DNA of 32,787 bases from Methylobacteriaceae bacterium. GTDB lineage: Bacteria > Pseudomonadota > Alphaproteobacteria > Rhizobiales > Beijerinckiaceae. Positions 7,702 to 15,628 of this stretch are shown piece by piece (within the stretch, counting starts at the first letter, position 1; each line of letters starts with the position of its first letter). The stretch spans positions 1 through 32,787 of the forward strand of contig JAFAME010000430.1 in assembly GCA_019233695.1 (NCBI GenBank). Reading direction: 5' to 3'. The position numbers and the translations under genes are program-made. The notes below the pieces were generated by a model. That model was given only the letters and a program-made list of their open reading frames with translations. It was not told the origin of the DNA and did no database searches.

Positions 7702-8193
7702 TTGAGCCTTGATCCGAAGACGCCCTCTCGCTCGCCGGCGGACAGGCACGCGCTTGTGCGCTCGCCCGCCGCGATGGACGGTTGTCCGGTGCACGAGTTG
7801 CGAGGCAAGCTTCGCCATGCGGGTTTGCGGCCGACGCGTCAACGAGTCGCGCTGGGCTGGATCCTCTTCGGCAAGGGGCCCCGCCACGTGACGGCGGAAA
7901 GCCTCTATGAGGAGGCAACCAGCGCTCGGGTGCCGATCTCGCTTGCGACCGTCTACAACACGCTCCATCAGTTCACCGAGGCCGGTCTCCTGCGCGAGAT
8001 CGCGGTCGACGGCTCGCGCACTTATTTCGACACCAATCTTTCCGACCACCATCATTTTCTGGTCGAATCGACGAACGCCATCTTCGACATTCCAGGCGCC
8101 TCGATCGATGTCGGCCGCCTGCCGGACGCTCCCGACGGCATGGAGATCGCCAGGGTCGACGTGATCGTCCGGCTGAGGCAAAAGAAGCCGTAG
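7702..8193 (+). CDS. irr: Iron response regulator Irr (Fur family)
   Basis: A 163-residue Fur-superfamily regulator of the Irr class, which controls heme and iron genes in Rhizobiales. The winged helix includes GLRPTRQRVALGWILFGKG and SLATVYNTLHQF. Irr-type marks are GCPVH at residues 27-31 (a Cys-Pro heme regulatory motif, as in Bradyrhizobium Irr) and the histidine cluster HHH at 116-118 that takes part in heme-dependent turnover in characterised Irr. The canonical Fur zinc Cys pairs are absent, as expected for Irr. The frame's first possible start is the TTG at 7702, after a stop at 7693; a later ATG at 7774 would keep the GCP motif but lacks a Shine-Dalgarno. It is divergent from fabA. 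Confidence 0.93.
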   Translation: MSLDPKTPSRSPADRHALVRSPAAMDGCPVHELRGKLRHAGLRPTRQRVALGWILFGKGPRHVTAESLYEEATSARVPISLATVYNTLHQFTEAGLLREIAVDGSRTYFDTNLSDHHHFLVESTNAIFDIPGASIDVGRLPDAPDGMEIARVDVIVRLRQKKP

Positions 8194-8267
8194 CCTGCCG
8201 CTTCCCTGCAACGCCTGTGCTCAGCTGCTCATAGTCGAGCGTTTCGGGGATCCGAAATCATGTCCGT

Positions 8268-8345
8268 GTCATCCCGGCCGGAGCGAAGCGGAGAGCCGGG
8301 ATCCGGCGCCGGATCCCGGAACGCCCTTCGCGCTTCCGGGATGAC
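8268..8345. repeat. Dispersed intergenic palindromic repeat, copy 1
   Basis: A 78-bp element bounded by inverted termini GTCATCCCGG (8268-8277) and CCGGGATGAC (8336-8345), with inner palindromes around CCGGGATCCGG and CCGGATCCCGG. The first 29 bases of the element, and a few before it, recur unchanged in copy 2 at 25451-25554. It lies between the convergent irr and SH3b genes. The pattern is that of REP/RIME-like intergenic repeats of alphaproteobacteria. The rest of the 200-bp gap (8194-8393) shows no gene. Confidence 0.75.
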
Positions 8346-8393
8346 CGCGATTGGTCCATGGAATCGATGGCCCTGGCCGCTCGTCGCGGACGC

Positions 8394-8918
8394 TCAAGGA
8401 ACGGTCTCGTTCGGGTAGACCCCCCAGAGCTTGGCCTGCTGGATGAAGCCGTCGAACCCCTCGCCGTAGATTCGGCACCAGGTTCCGTCGCAGGTCTCCA
8501 CGTTGCCGATGACGCCCGCCTGGAGGCTTGCGACCTCGGCCGACGACTCGCTGCCGCGCGCATAGAGCGGGAACGTTTCGCCCTTCTTCCACGGCACCAC
8601 CAGCGCGGTGCGCCGGCCCGACAGGAGCGAATGCAGGACCCAACCCTCCGAGCCTTCCGAATCGCGGATCTTGCGCCAGGTGTCGAATTCGGCGGTCACC
8701 TCGACCGGCAGCCCGGCCCGCTCGAAAATCCAGGTCGCGCGATGATCCTTTGAGGGCCCTTCGCGCAGGTTCACTCGGTCGGATTTGAGGCTCACGTACC
8801 GAGGCAGCGGCAGTTTGCTGACCGGCCCGATCTCCTGCGCCTGCGACGGCAGCGCCATCGACATGGCTGCGGCCATGACCGCGCCCCGCAACACCCTCGA
8901 AACCCGCCCCCCGCTCAC
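8394..8918 (-). CDS. Exported SH3b-domain protein
   Basis: A 174-residue protein with a signal peptide (hydrophobic stretch followed by ALPSQAQE, cleavage near residue 28). Two bacterial SH3-like segments follow: one about residues 42-105 (VNLREGPSKDH, then WRKIRD, then GWVLHSLL), the other to the C-terminus (PLYARGSESS, then WCRIYGEGFDGFIQ). Such domains bind peptidoglycan or periplasmic partners. The start is GTG at 8918 with GGAG 8 nt upstream; an internal ATG at 8876 would shorten the signal peptide. The gene is divergent from the 2-hydroxyacid dehydrogenase across 250 bp in which I see no gene. Precise function unknown. Confidence 0.85.
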   Translation of the reverse strand: MSGGRVSRVLRGAVMAAAMSMALPSQAQEIGPVSKLPLPRYVSLKSDRVNLREGPSKDHRATWIFERAGLPVEVTAEFDTWRKIRDSEGSEGWVLHSLLSGRRTALVVPWKKGETFPLYARGSESSAEVASLQAGVIGNVETCDGTWCRIYGEGFDGFIQQAKLWGVYPNETVP

Positions 8919-9168
8919 GGCCGCGTCTCCATTGCAACATATGCCGTCCGACCGGCCCTATCCTTGTCTTTCTGAGGCCGTCTGCTAAGAGGGCCGCGAT
9001 CAAGCAGGCGAGCGGCGGCCCCGCGTCTTAAGCGTTCCATCTGTGCCGATCATCGTTAACGCCACGTGAAGGCCGTGCAAAGCTGCCGGAGCTTCCAGGC
9101 AGGATAGCGGCGCCGGGACGACTGATTTCGTGTCCTTGCCAAAATCGCCGCGCGGAGGAAAGCGTGGG

Positions 9169-10164
9169 ATGGTCAGCAAAAAGCCTCTGGTGTTCGTGAC
9201 GCGCCGCTTGCCGGACGTCATTGAGACCCGCATGCGCGAATTATTCGACACGCGGCTCAGCGCGTCGGACACGCCGCTCACCTCGTCGGAACTCGGCGCG
9301 GCAATGAAGCAGGCCGATGTCCTCGTTCCGACGGTCACCGACCGGATCGATGCGGCGCTGCTCGCCAGCGCCGGCGAGCAGATGCGCCTGATCGCTAATT
9401 TCGGCAACGGCGTCGACAACATCGATGTGGCGGCGGCGCTGCGCCGAGGCATCACCGTGACCAATACTCCTGGCGTGTTGACGGAGGACACCGCCGACAT
9501 GACGATGGCGCTCATCCTTGTCGTGGCGCGCCGCCTCGTCGAAGGCGCCAAGGTCATGATCGAGGGGGACTGGCCGGGATGGTCGCCGACCTGGATGCTC
9601 GGCCATCGCATCACCGGCAAGCGGCTCGGCATCATCGGCATGGGCCGCATCGGCCAGGCGCTGGCGCAGCGGGCGAAGGCCTTCGGGCTGTCGATCCACT
9701 ACCACAATCGCCGCCGGGTGGCGGCTGCCGTGGAAGCCGAGCTCGAAGCCACCTATTGGGAGTCGCTCGACCAGATGCTCGCCCGCATGGACATCGTGTC
9801 AGTCAACTGCCCGCACACCCCGGCGACCTATCACCTGTTGTCGGCGCGGCGGCTGAAACACCTGCGGCCGCAGGCCATCGTGGTGAACACGGCACGCGGC
9901 GAGATCATTGACGAGAATGCGCTGACCCGGATGCTCGAGGCAGGCGACATCGGCGGCGCCGGGCTTGACGTATTCGAGCACGAGCCGGCCGTGCAGCCGA
10001 AGCTCTTGAAACTCGCCAGGCGCGGCCGCGTTACGCTCCTGCCGCACATGGGGTCGGCGACCAACGAGGGGCGCATCGAGATGGGCGAGAAGGTCATCAT
10101 CAACATCCGCACGTTCATGGACGGTCACCGTCCGCCCAACCGCATCCTGCCATCGATGCTTTGA
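9169..10164 (+). CDS. D-isomer-specific 2-hydroxyacid dehydrogenase (glyoxylate reductase-like)
   Basis: A 331-residue NAD(P)-dependent oxidoreductase that interconverts 2-hydroxy and 2-oxo acids, most like GyaR/GhrB-type glyoxylate/hydroxypyruvate reductases. The dinucleotide fold carries GMGRIG (residues 157-162). Catalytic Arg243 (NTARGEIID), Glu272 (FEHEP) and His293 (LLPHMGSAT) are all present. The ATG at 9169 has GGAGGAA 8 nt upstream and is preferred over the in-frame GTG at 9130. The next gene, a PhyH oxygenase, starts 35 bp downstream and may share the transcript. Glyoxylate is the likeliest substrate by family, but this is not proven by sequence. Confidence 0.9.
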   Translation: MVSKKPLVFVTRRLPDVIETRMRELFDTRLSASDTPLTSSELGAAMKQADVLVPTVTDRIDAALLASAGEQMRLIANFGNGVDNIDVAAALRRGITVTNTPGVLTEDTADMTMALILVVARRLVEGAKVMIEGDWPGWSPTWMLGHRITGKRLGIIGMGRIGQALAQRAKAFGLSIHYHNRRRVAAAVEAELEATYWESLDQMLARMDIVSVNCPHTPATYHLLSARRLKHLRPQAIVVNTARGEIIDENALTRMLEAGDIGGAGLDVFEHEPAVQPKLLKLARRGRVTLLPHMGSATNEGRIEMGEKVIINIRTFMDGHRPPNRILPSML

Positions 10165-10199
10165 GTTTGGCGCGCCTGCGGATAGCAGAGGAGGAAACG

Positions 10200-11066
10200 A
10201 TGAGCCGGGAGGAGACCGTCGATCCCCGCGCGGGCTTTTCGACCCTCGATGCCGCGGCGGTTCGCACCTATGAACGGGACGGCGCCATCTGCCTGCGCGG
10301 CGCGTTGGGGCCGCAGTGGCTTGCCGCGATCGCCGAGGGCATCGAAACCGATCGCCGATCGCCCGGCCGCTTCTTCCGCGATCAGACCCCTGCCAGCTCG
10401 CCTGCCAAATACGTGTTTTCATATTGGATCTGGCGCGACAACGCGCCGTTTCGGCGGGTCATCTTCGATTCGCCTGCGGGCGGCATCGCAGCGAGAATTC
10501 TCGGCGCCGAGCGGGTCACCATGATCATGGACAATTGGTTCCTGCGCGAGGCGGGTGCCACCAACGGGGCGCCCTGGCATCATGACGAGCCCTATTTCGA
10601 TTTCGACGGCGGCCGGATGTGCGCCATCTGGATCCCGCTGGAGCCCGCCACGCCCGACGAGGGCCTGACCTTCGTCGCCGGATCGCACCGCTGGGGCAAG
10701 CTTTTCATGCCGCTGAATTTTCGCGACCGCATCCCGTTCGAGGGAGTGGCAGGCGAGGGCGGCTACGCGCCCGTCCCCGACATCGACGCGGTGCCCGGCG
10801 CCTACGAATTCCTCTCGTGGGAGATGGCCGCCGGTGACTGCCTGATCTTCGATTTGCGGACGCTGCATGAAGCAACGGCAGGAACGAAGCCGCTGCAGCG
10901 CACCATCCGACGCCTGTCGCTTCGCTTTGCTGACCAGGACGTGCGATTCAAGCCACGCGGCCCGTGGACCGAAGAGATTTCGAAGTTCCTCATCGACGAG
11001 GGTCAGGCAGCCGGGGGCCTGCTCGATTGCCCGATGCTGCCCGTGGTCTGGCAGCGCGCGGCCTGA
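10200..11066 (+). CDS. PhyH-family Fe(II)/2-oxoglutarate dioxygenase
   Basis: A 288-residue double-stranded beta-helix oxygenase of the phytanoyl-CoA hydroxylase family. The iron-binding triad is His127-x-Asp129 (APWHHDEPYFDF) and His223 (LRTLHEATAG), with arginines at about 237-238 (RTIRRLSLRF) placed to bind 2-oxoglutarate. The segment GSHRWGKLF is also typical. The start at 10200 is set by AGGAGG 6 nt upstream. Family members hydroxylate diverse small molecules and acyl groups, so the substrate is open. It follows the 2-hydroxyacid dehydrogenase by 35 bp. Confidence 0.88.
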   Translation: MSREETVDPRAGFSTLDAAAVRTYERDGAICLRGALGPQWLAAIAEGIETDRRSPGRFFRDQTPASSPAKYVFSYWIWRDNAPFRRVIFDSPAGGIAARILGAERVTMIMDNWFLREAGATNGAPWHHDEPYFDFDGGRMCAIWIPLEPATPDEGLTFVAGSHRWGKLFMPLNFRDRIPFEGVAGEGGYAPVPDIDAVPGAYEFLSWEMAAGDCLIFDLRTLHEATAGTKPLQRTIRRLSLRFADQDVRFKPRGPWTEEISKFLIDEGQAAGGLLDCPMLPVVWQRAA

Positions 11067-11181
11067 GCAAGCGGCCTTCCGGCCCCCTCCCGCTTCCAAG
11101 CAATGGTCTGCCGCGGAGGCTTCACTCCGGACGCCCGCCATGCGACAGAGCGGGCGTTCGTGGCAAGGCCGAGCAGGGCCG

Positions 11182-11982
11182 ATGTTCGGGGCAATTGCGC
11201 ATTTCGTCGGCCGGCGGCTGGAGGCCTTTCTGGCCGCGCCCATCAAAGGATTCACCCCGCTAACGACGGGCGATCCGCAAGCGCTTGCCCGCTGCATCCG
11301 GCCCGCCGATGTGCTGCTTATCGAGGGCAGCGCCCGGATTTCCACGGCGATCAAATACCTGACCCAGTCCACATGGTCGCACGCGGCGCTGCATGTCGGG
11401 CCCATCCCAGGCCGCCGTGAGCCTGACGGGGAGCCGCATGTTCTCATCGAGGCGCTGCTCGGTCCGGGTGTCGTCTCCGCGCCGCTGTCGCGATATGCGC
11501 GCTTTCACACGCGGATTTGCCGGCCCGTTGGCCTTTCCCGCAAGGATGCGGAGGCGGTCGCCGCCTTCGCGATCAGCCGGATCGGCAAGGGCTACGATGC
11601 CCGCAACGTCGTCGATCTTGCCCGCTATTTGCTGCCGACGCCGCCGGTCCCAGTGCGCTTCCGGCGGCGGATGATTGCGCTTGGCGCGGGATCGCCGACG
11701 CGCACCATCTGCTCGACGCTGATTGCCCAGGCGTTCGGCGCCGTGCGCTTTCCGATCCTGCCCCGGATCGAGACGGTCGACGCCAAAGCCGGCATCGAAG
11801 GCGCCAACGCCCTGCGCCACGAGATCTTTCACATCCGCCACTATTCGCTCTATACGCCCCGCGATTTCGACATCTCGCCTTATTTCGCCATCGTCAAGCC
11901 GACGATTGAAATGGGCTTCGACTACCAGGGCATCGAATGGGCGCGCGATGAGAACGCTGCCGCGCCCGACCCGGCTGCTTGA
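11182..11982 (+). CDS. YiiX/YebB-like permuted NlpC/P60 papain-fold hydrolase
   Basis: A 266-residue protein of the permuted papain-like YiiX group. It has the characteristic ADVLLIEG strand, His67 in STWSHAALHVG, Glu90 in VLIEALLG, and a downstream Cys177 in TRTICSTLIAQAFG: the order His...Cys is that of the circularly permuted NlpC/P60 fold. These proteins are predicted amidases or acyl-transferases acting on lipids or peptides. No signal peptide is clear. The start is uncertain: ATG 11182 gives the expected length, ATG 11140 is possible, and neither has a strong Shine-Dalgarno. It lies 115 bp after the PhyH gene on the same strand. Confidence 0.8.
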   Translation: MFGAIAHFVGRRLEAFLAAPIKGFTPLTTGDPQALARCIRPADVLLIEGSARISTAIKYLTQSTWSHAALHVGPIPGRREPDGEPHVLIEALLGPGVVSAPLSRYARFHTRICRPVGLSRKDAEAVAAFAISRIGKGYDARNVVDLARYLLPTPPVPVRFRRRMIALGAGSPTRTICSTLIAQAFGAVRFPILPRIETVDAKAGIEGANALRHEIFHIRHYSLYTPRDFDISPYFAIVKPTIEMGFDYQGIEWARDENAAAPDPAA

Positions 11983-12005
11983 ATGTCTCTCCCCCATCGC
12001 CATAT
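11978..12005 (+). promoter_or_regulatory. Sigma-32 (RpoH)-like heat-shock promoter of hsp20
   Basis: CTTGAA (11978-11983) and CGCCATAT (11998-12005) are separated by 14 bp. This matches the RpoH consensus CTTGAA / CCCCATNT with one mismatch and correct spacing. The -35 overlaps the stop codon of the upstream gene. Transcription would begin near 12012, giving a leader of about 64 nt before hsp20. Confidence 0.6.
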
Positions 12006-12051
12006 GTGGGCGACGTATCCTTGAGGCGCTGGGCGACCGGGCCGGAAGGAG

Positions 12052-12072
12052 CGAAGTGCCCGAGGGGCTTCG
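12052..12072 (+). promoter_or_regulatory. Candidate RNA thermometer masking the hsp20 Shine-Dalgarno
   Basis: The arms CGAAG (12052-12056) and CTTCG (12068-12072) pair perfectly. Inside, a T-G wobble, one G-G mismatch and two C-G pairs enclose the Shine-Dalgarno GAGGGG (12062-12067), which lies 8 nt before the ATG at 12076. An alternative fold, GCCC-GAG-GGGC (12058-12068), also hides it. Rhizobial small heat-shock genes often carry ROSE thermometers that mask the Shine-Dalgarno with imperfect pairs; this leader is shorter than classic ROSE. Folding was done by hand. Confidence 0.45.
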
Positions 12073-12075
12073 ATC

Positions 12076-12504
12076 ATGTCACGCCTGCCCAGCCTGAATT
12101 CGCCCTTCCTGCTTGGTTTCGACGACATCGAGCGGGCGCTTGACAAGGTGACCAAAGCGGCCTCGGACGGATATCCGCCCTACAACATCGAGCGATTGCC
12201 GCGCAGCGATGTCTCGCCCGAGCGGCTGCGTATCACGCTTGCGGTTGCAGGCTTCACGCGCGAGCAGCTCGAAATCACGATCGAGGAAAATCAGCTCGTC
12301 ATCCACGGCCGCCAGCAGGACGACAAGACCCGGCAGTTCATCCACCGCGGCATTGCGGCGCGCCAGTTCCAGCGAACCTTTCTCCTGGCCGACGGTATGG
12401 AGGTGCTTGGCGCCGAGCTGATCAACGGCCTTCTGGCCGTCGATCTCGCAAGACCGGAACCCGCACGGGTGGTCAAGCGTATCAACATCAGTCCATGCGA
12501 CTGA
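12076..12504 (+). CDS. Small heat-shock protein, Hsp20/IbpA class
   Basis: A 142-residue alpha-crystallin-domain chaperone that holds unfolding proteins during heat or other stress. The crystallin domain spans about residues 35-130, with YPPYNIER, LRITLAVAGF, QLVIHGRQ and the conserved A-x-F-x-R-x-F-L-L loop (ARQFQRTFLLADG). The N-terminal LNSPFLLGFDDIERALD is typical of rhizobial class A (IbpA-like) proteins. A sigma-32-like promoter and a hairpin covering the Shine-Dalgarno lie directly upstream, consistent with double heat control. The DUF1150 gene follows after 47 bp. Confidence 0.93.
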   Translation: MSRLPSLNSPFLLGFDDIERALDKVTKAASDGYPPYNIERLPRSDVSPERLRITLAVAGFTREQLEITIEENQLVIHGRQQDDKTRQFIHRGIAARQFQRTFLLADGMEVLGAELINGLLAVDLARPEPARVVKRINISPCD

Positions 12505-12551
12505 CGGGAGGCGCGCCTGACGGCGCTGGCGCAACTCCAGGAGTGAGTGAC

Positions 12552-12821
12552 ATGAACACGTGGAGCTCCAGATTTCCGGATCGGCCTCCGATGAGCGCAG
12601 ACGAATTCGCGCATCTGGGCGGCGGCTCGATCGCCTATGTCAGGGCCATCCGTTCCGAAGAGGTCGGCGAGCTCTTTCCGGGGGCCCCGACCATCCAGCC
12701 GGGCTTGCAGCTCTTTGCCCTGCTCGCCGCCGATGGCACGCCCATTCTCCTGACCGATTCGAAGGACGCCGCGCTCGCCAACGCGGCGCAGCACGAATTG
12801 CAGACGCTGAGCCTGCATTGA
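12552..12821 (+). CDS. DUF1150 family protein
   Basis: An 89-residue protein of the DUF1150 family, which is found in Rhizobiales next to Hsp20. Marks are EFAHLGGGSIAYVRAI, the central QLFALLAADGTPILLTDSKDAA, and a C-terminal HELQTLSLH. It is small and soluble, with no signal peptide or membrane segment. The ATG at 12552 has AGGAG 8-9 nt upstream and is preferred over an upstream in-frame ATG at 12495. Its place behind hsp20 suggests a role in the stress response, but no function is established. Confidence 0.88.
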   Translation: MNTWSSRFPDRPPMSADEFAHLGGGSIAYVRAIRSEEVGELFPGAPTIQPGLQLFALLAADGTPILLTDSKDAALANAAQHELQTLSLH

Positions 12822-12835
12822 CCCTGCCTGCCGAC

Positions 12836-12861
12836 GGTCCCGCTCGGCTTCCGGGCGGACC
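12836..12861. terminator. Hairpin between convergent DUF1150 and PBP genes
   Basis: GGTCC (12836-12840) pairs with GGACC (12857-12861), and inside it GCTCGG (12842-12847) pairs with CCGGGC (12851-12856) around a CTT loop, leaving one bulged C. It lies between the convergent stop codons at 12821 and 12865. There is no T-run, so terminator function rests on position and stem strength. Confidence 0.45.
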
Positions 12862-12864
12862 CGT

Positions 12865-15330
12865 TCAACCTCCGAACAACCGCTCGAAGAGGCTGGGCTG
12901 GCGCTCCTGGCCTATGCCAACGTCGTCGCCCGCCTCACCTGGAATCGGTGCCGGCGGCAGGGGGGCGCCGGGGTCGCGGCGCAACGCGGCGGGTCGCGGC
13001 GCGGGGGCAGTAGCGCCGCCGTCCACCTCGCCGGCGGCGCCGACATTGGCGGGCGGCGCCGGCGGCTGCCAGGTCAGCGCCCGGCCCGTGGCCGGATCGC
13101 GGATCGGCAACCCCTGCGCGGCGGCAATGTCGGCCGGCGTCTGGGTGGAAGCCACCGCCGGTTCCGAATTGGTCCAGACGCCGCCCGGCAGGCCGGCCGG
13201 CGGCACGCCCTGGTGTGCCACGCGCATGAACCGGCTCCAGATGTCGACCGGCAGATTGGCGCCCGACGTCTTGCGCGTCGGCGATGAATCGTCGTTGCCG
13301 AGCCAGACGCCGCACACGAGATGGCTCGTGTAGCCGATGAACCAGGCGTCGCGGTAATCTTGCGAGGTGCCGGTCTTGCCGGCCGCCTGCCAGCCCGGCA
13401 GATCGGCCTTGCGCGCGGTGCCGGTGAGCAGCGTCTCCTGCAGCATCGAATTCATCATCGCGACATATTGCGGCTCGATGAGGCGGCCGAATGAGCCTGC
13501 CTTGCGCTGATAGAGCGGTTTGCCCTTGGCGGTCGCGACCTTGGTGATGACATGCGGCTGCACGCCGATGCCGCCGTTGGCAAAGGCGGTGTAGGCAGTC
13601 ACCATTTCGAGCGGCGTCACCTCGGAGGTGCCGAGCGCGATCGAAGCGTTGGCGTTGAGATCGGACTGGATGCCGAGGCGGTGCGCCGTCTTGACCACGT
13701 TCTTCGGGCCGACCTCGAGGCCGAGCTCCACCGCGACCGTATTGATCGACAAGGCGAGCCCCTGCGTCAGCGTCACCGCCCCGCGATATTCGCGCGAGGC
13801 GTTTTCCGGCTGCCAGCCTTTGAGGTTCAACGGCTTGTCCTCGCGCACCGTATCGGGCGTGAGCCCGTGCTCGAGGGCGGTCAGATAGACGAAGGGCTTG
13901 AACGACGAACCTGGCTGGCGCTTGGCCGCGACGGCACGGTCGAACTGGCTATCGGAATAGTCGCGGCCGCCGATCAGCGCCCTGACGCCACCATTGAGAT
14001 CGAGCGCGACGAGCGCGCCCTGCGACACCCCGAATTTCTGGCCTTTGGCTGCAAGCTCCTCATCGAGCGCCCGCTCGGCGGCGTTCTGCATCTGCGGGCT
14101 GATCGTGGTGGTGACCACGATGTCCTCATCGATCGCCCCGACGGTGTCGTCGAGTGCATCCATCACGTAGTCGGCGGCATAGTTCACCGAGCCGGCGCTC
14201 TTCTCGCGCACCGCCTGGGCGGGCTTTGCCAGCGCCACCTTCGCCATTGCCTCCGTGATGAAGCCCTCCTGCGCCATGGCATCGATGACTTGCGCGGCGC
14301 GCTCGCTCGCCCCTTGCGGGTTGCGGTTTGGCGCAAGCTTCGACGGCGATTTCATCAGGCCGGCCAGCACCGCGGCCTCTGAAAGGGTGACCGCCCTGGC
14401 GCTTTTGCCGAAGTACTTCTGTGCCGCGGCCTCGACGCCGTAGGCGCCCGAGCCGAAGTACACGCGGTTGAGATAGAGTTCGAGGATCTGATCCTTGGTA
14501 TATTTGTGCTCGAGCCAGATCGCCAGGATCGCCTCCTGGATCTTGCGCGACATCGTGCGTTCCTGGGTGAGGAACAAGTTCTTGGCAAGCTGCTGCGTCA
14601 GCGTCGAGCCGCCCTGGGAAAGGCTCTTGCCGGTGACGTTGCGCACCAGCGCACGCATGATGCCGAACGGATCGATGCCCCAGTGCGAATAGAACCGGCG
14701 ATCCTCGATGGCGATGAAGGCCTTGGGCAGGTAAGGCGGCAGCTCCTTGAGCGAGATCGCCGGACCACCGGTGTCGCCGCGATTGGCGAGAAGTGTGCCG
14801 TCTTCGGCGAGAATGGCGATGTTGGGCGGCCGCTTGGGGACCGCGAGCTGATCGATCGGCGGCAACTGCGTTGCGTAGTAGGCAACAATGCCAGCGACCG
14901 CGATGAAGGCCCAGACGCCGAGGACGAAACCCCAGTAGAAGAGCCGCCCGAGGAACGACCGGCGCCGTTTCGCGTCACGCGCGCCCTTGCCGCGCTTCGA
15001 GCGCCGCTGAGGGGTGTCGTCTTCCTCGCTATGCCGCACGGGCGGCTCGCGTGTCGCAAAGGTAGGGGCGGAAGGCCGGGCGCCCTCCTTGAAGGGCGGC
15101 GCGTCCCCCTCGTCGCGTGTCGCCCGCAAATCCGCCCATCGGCCAGGAACTCCTACGCTCGGCTCGATCCGCTCGCCTTTCGAGCGCGCCGTGGGGGTGG
15201 CGCGACGATCTTGCGCGCTGACGCGAAGTTCCGGAGGACCGCCCGGGACACCGAGGGTCGGCTCGCGACGCCCGGCGCCTGCATCCTTGCCCCGCATCGC
15301 CCGTGCGCCGAACTCGCCCTCGCCCTGCAT
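12865..15330 (-). CDS. mrcA: Penicillin-binding protein 1A family (bifunctional, class A)
   Basis: An 821-residue bifunctional peptidoglycan synthase. A membrane segment lies at about 131-152. The GT51 glycosyltransferase domain follows, with Glu209 in AIEDRRFYSHWGID and GGSTLTQQLAKN at 240-251. The transpeptidase domain has S475-SF-K478, S528-I-N530 and K652-TG. The first 125 residues are cytoplasmic, charged and low in complexity, longer than in most PBP1A proteins. The C-terminal 80 residues are Pro/Ala-rich. The ATG at 15330 has GGAG 6 nt upstream, but a later start within the poorly conserved leader cannot be excluded. It is divergent from dnaN. An LpoA-like candidate activator lies at 28036-29241. 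Confidence 0.94.
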   Translation of the reverse strand: MQGEGEFGARAMRGKDAGAGRREPTLGVPGGPPELRVSAQDRRATPTARSKGERIEPSVGVPGRWADLRATRDEGDAPPFKEGARPSAPTFATREPPVRHSEEDDTPQRRSKRGKGARDAKRRRSFLGRLFYWGFVLGVWAFIAVAGIVAYYATQLPPIDQLAVPKRPPNIAILAEDGTLLANRGDTGGPAISLKELPPYLPKAFIAIEDRRFYSHWGIDPFGIMRALVRNVTGKSLSQGGSTLTQQLAKNLFLTQERTMSRKIQEAILAIWLEHKYTKDQILELYLNRVYFGSGAYGVEAAAQKYFGKSARAVTLSEAAVLAGLMKSPSKLAPNRNPQGASERAAQVIDAMAQEGFITEAMAKVALAKPAQAVREKSAGSVNYAADYVMDALDDTVGAIDEDIVVTTTISPQMQNAAERALDEELAAKGQKFGVSQGALVALDLNGGVRALIGGRDYSDSQFDRAVAAKRQPGSSFKPFVYLTALEHGLTPDTVREDKPLNLKGWQPENASREYRGAVTLTQGLALSINTVAVELGLEVGPKNVVKTAHRLGIQSDLNANASIALGTSEVTPLEMVTAYTAFANGGIGVQPHVITKVATAKGKPLYQRKAGSFGRLIEPQYVAMMNSMLQETLLTGTARKADLPGWQAAGKTGTSQDYRDAWFIGYTSHLVCGVWLGNDDSSPTRKTSGANLPVDIWSRFMRVAHQGVPPAGLPGGVWTNSEPAVASTQTPADIAAAQGLPIRDPATGRALTWQPPAPPANVGAAGEVDGGATAPAPRPAALRRDPGAPLPPAPIPGEAGDDVGIGQERQPSLFERLFGG

Positions 15331-15628
15331 CGACCGCTCCGAACCTCGTTGCGGTCTGAACTCGACTCTAATGGCGGCGAATTAAGGACCGGTGAAGCAG
15401 GGCACCGACCGGCAGTCGAATCCCCAACGCTCGCGACCTGCCGCGGGACGCCGAACACGCCATTGCAGCCTGGCGGATGCGTCGCTAAACCTGTTGACAG
15501 AGGTGTTCCCCAGGACGCGCCCCTGACGTGCGGCTTGCGCTTATGCGTGCCTCACGGCAGAGTTTCGCCCCCCGCGCGTGATCTCAGGTCCCGGCCCGTT
15601 ATCCGCGTCTCGTTGATTTGGATCGGTT
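15331..15628. other. Intergenic region between divergent PBP and dnaN genes
   Basis: These 298 bp hold no gene I can support. A TTGACA at 15494-15499 is a good -35 towards dnaN, but no clear -10 follows at 16-18 bp. TTATCCGCG at 15599-15607 resembles a DnaA box with two mismatches. Promoters for both flanking genes are expected here but not resolved. Confidence 0.4.

Noticed and set aside
15380-15440. tRNA-like stretch with a GTCGAATCCCC T-loop resemblance
   Set aside because: No acceptor stem, anticodon arm or CCA end could be folded around it.
15331-15628. Possible replication origin next to dnaN
   Set aside because: Only one poor DnaA-box-like word (TTATCCGCG) is present, there is no AT-rich stretch, and dnaA is absent. 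Alphaproteobacterial origins are often elsewhere.
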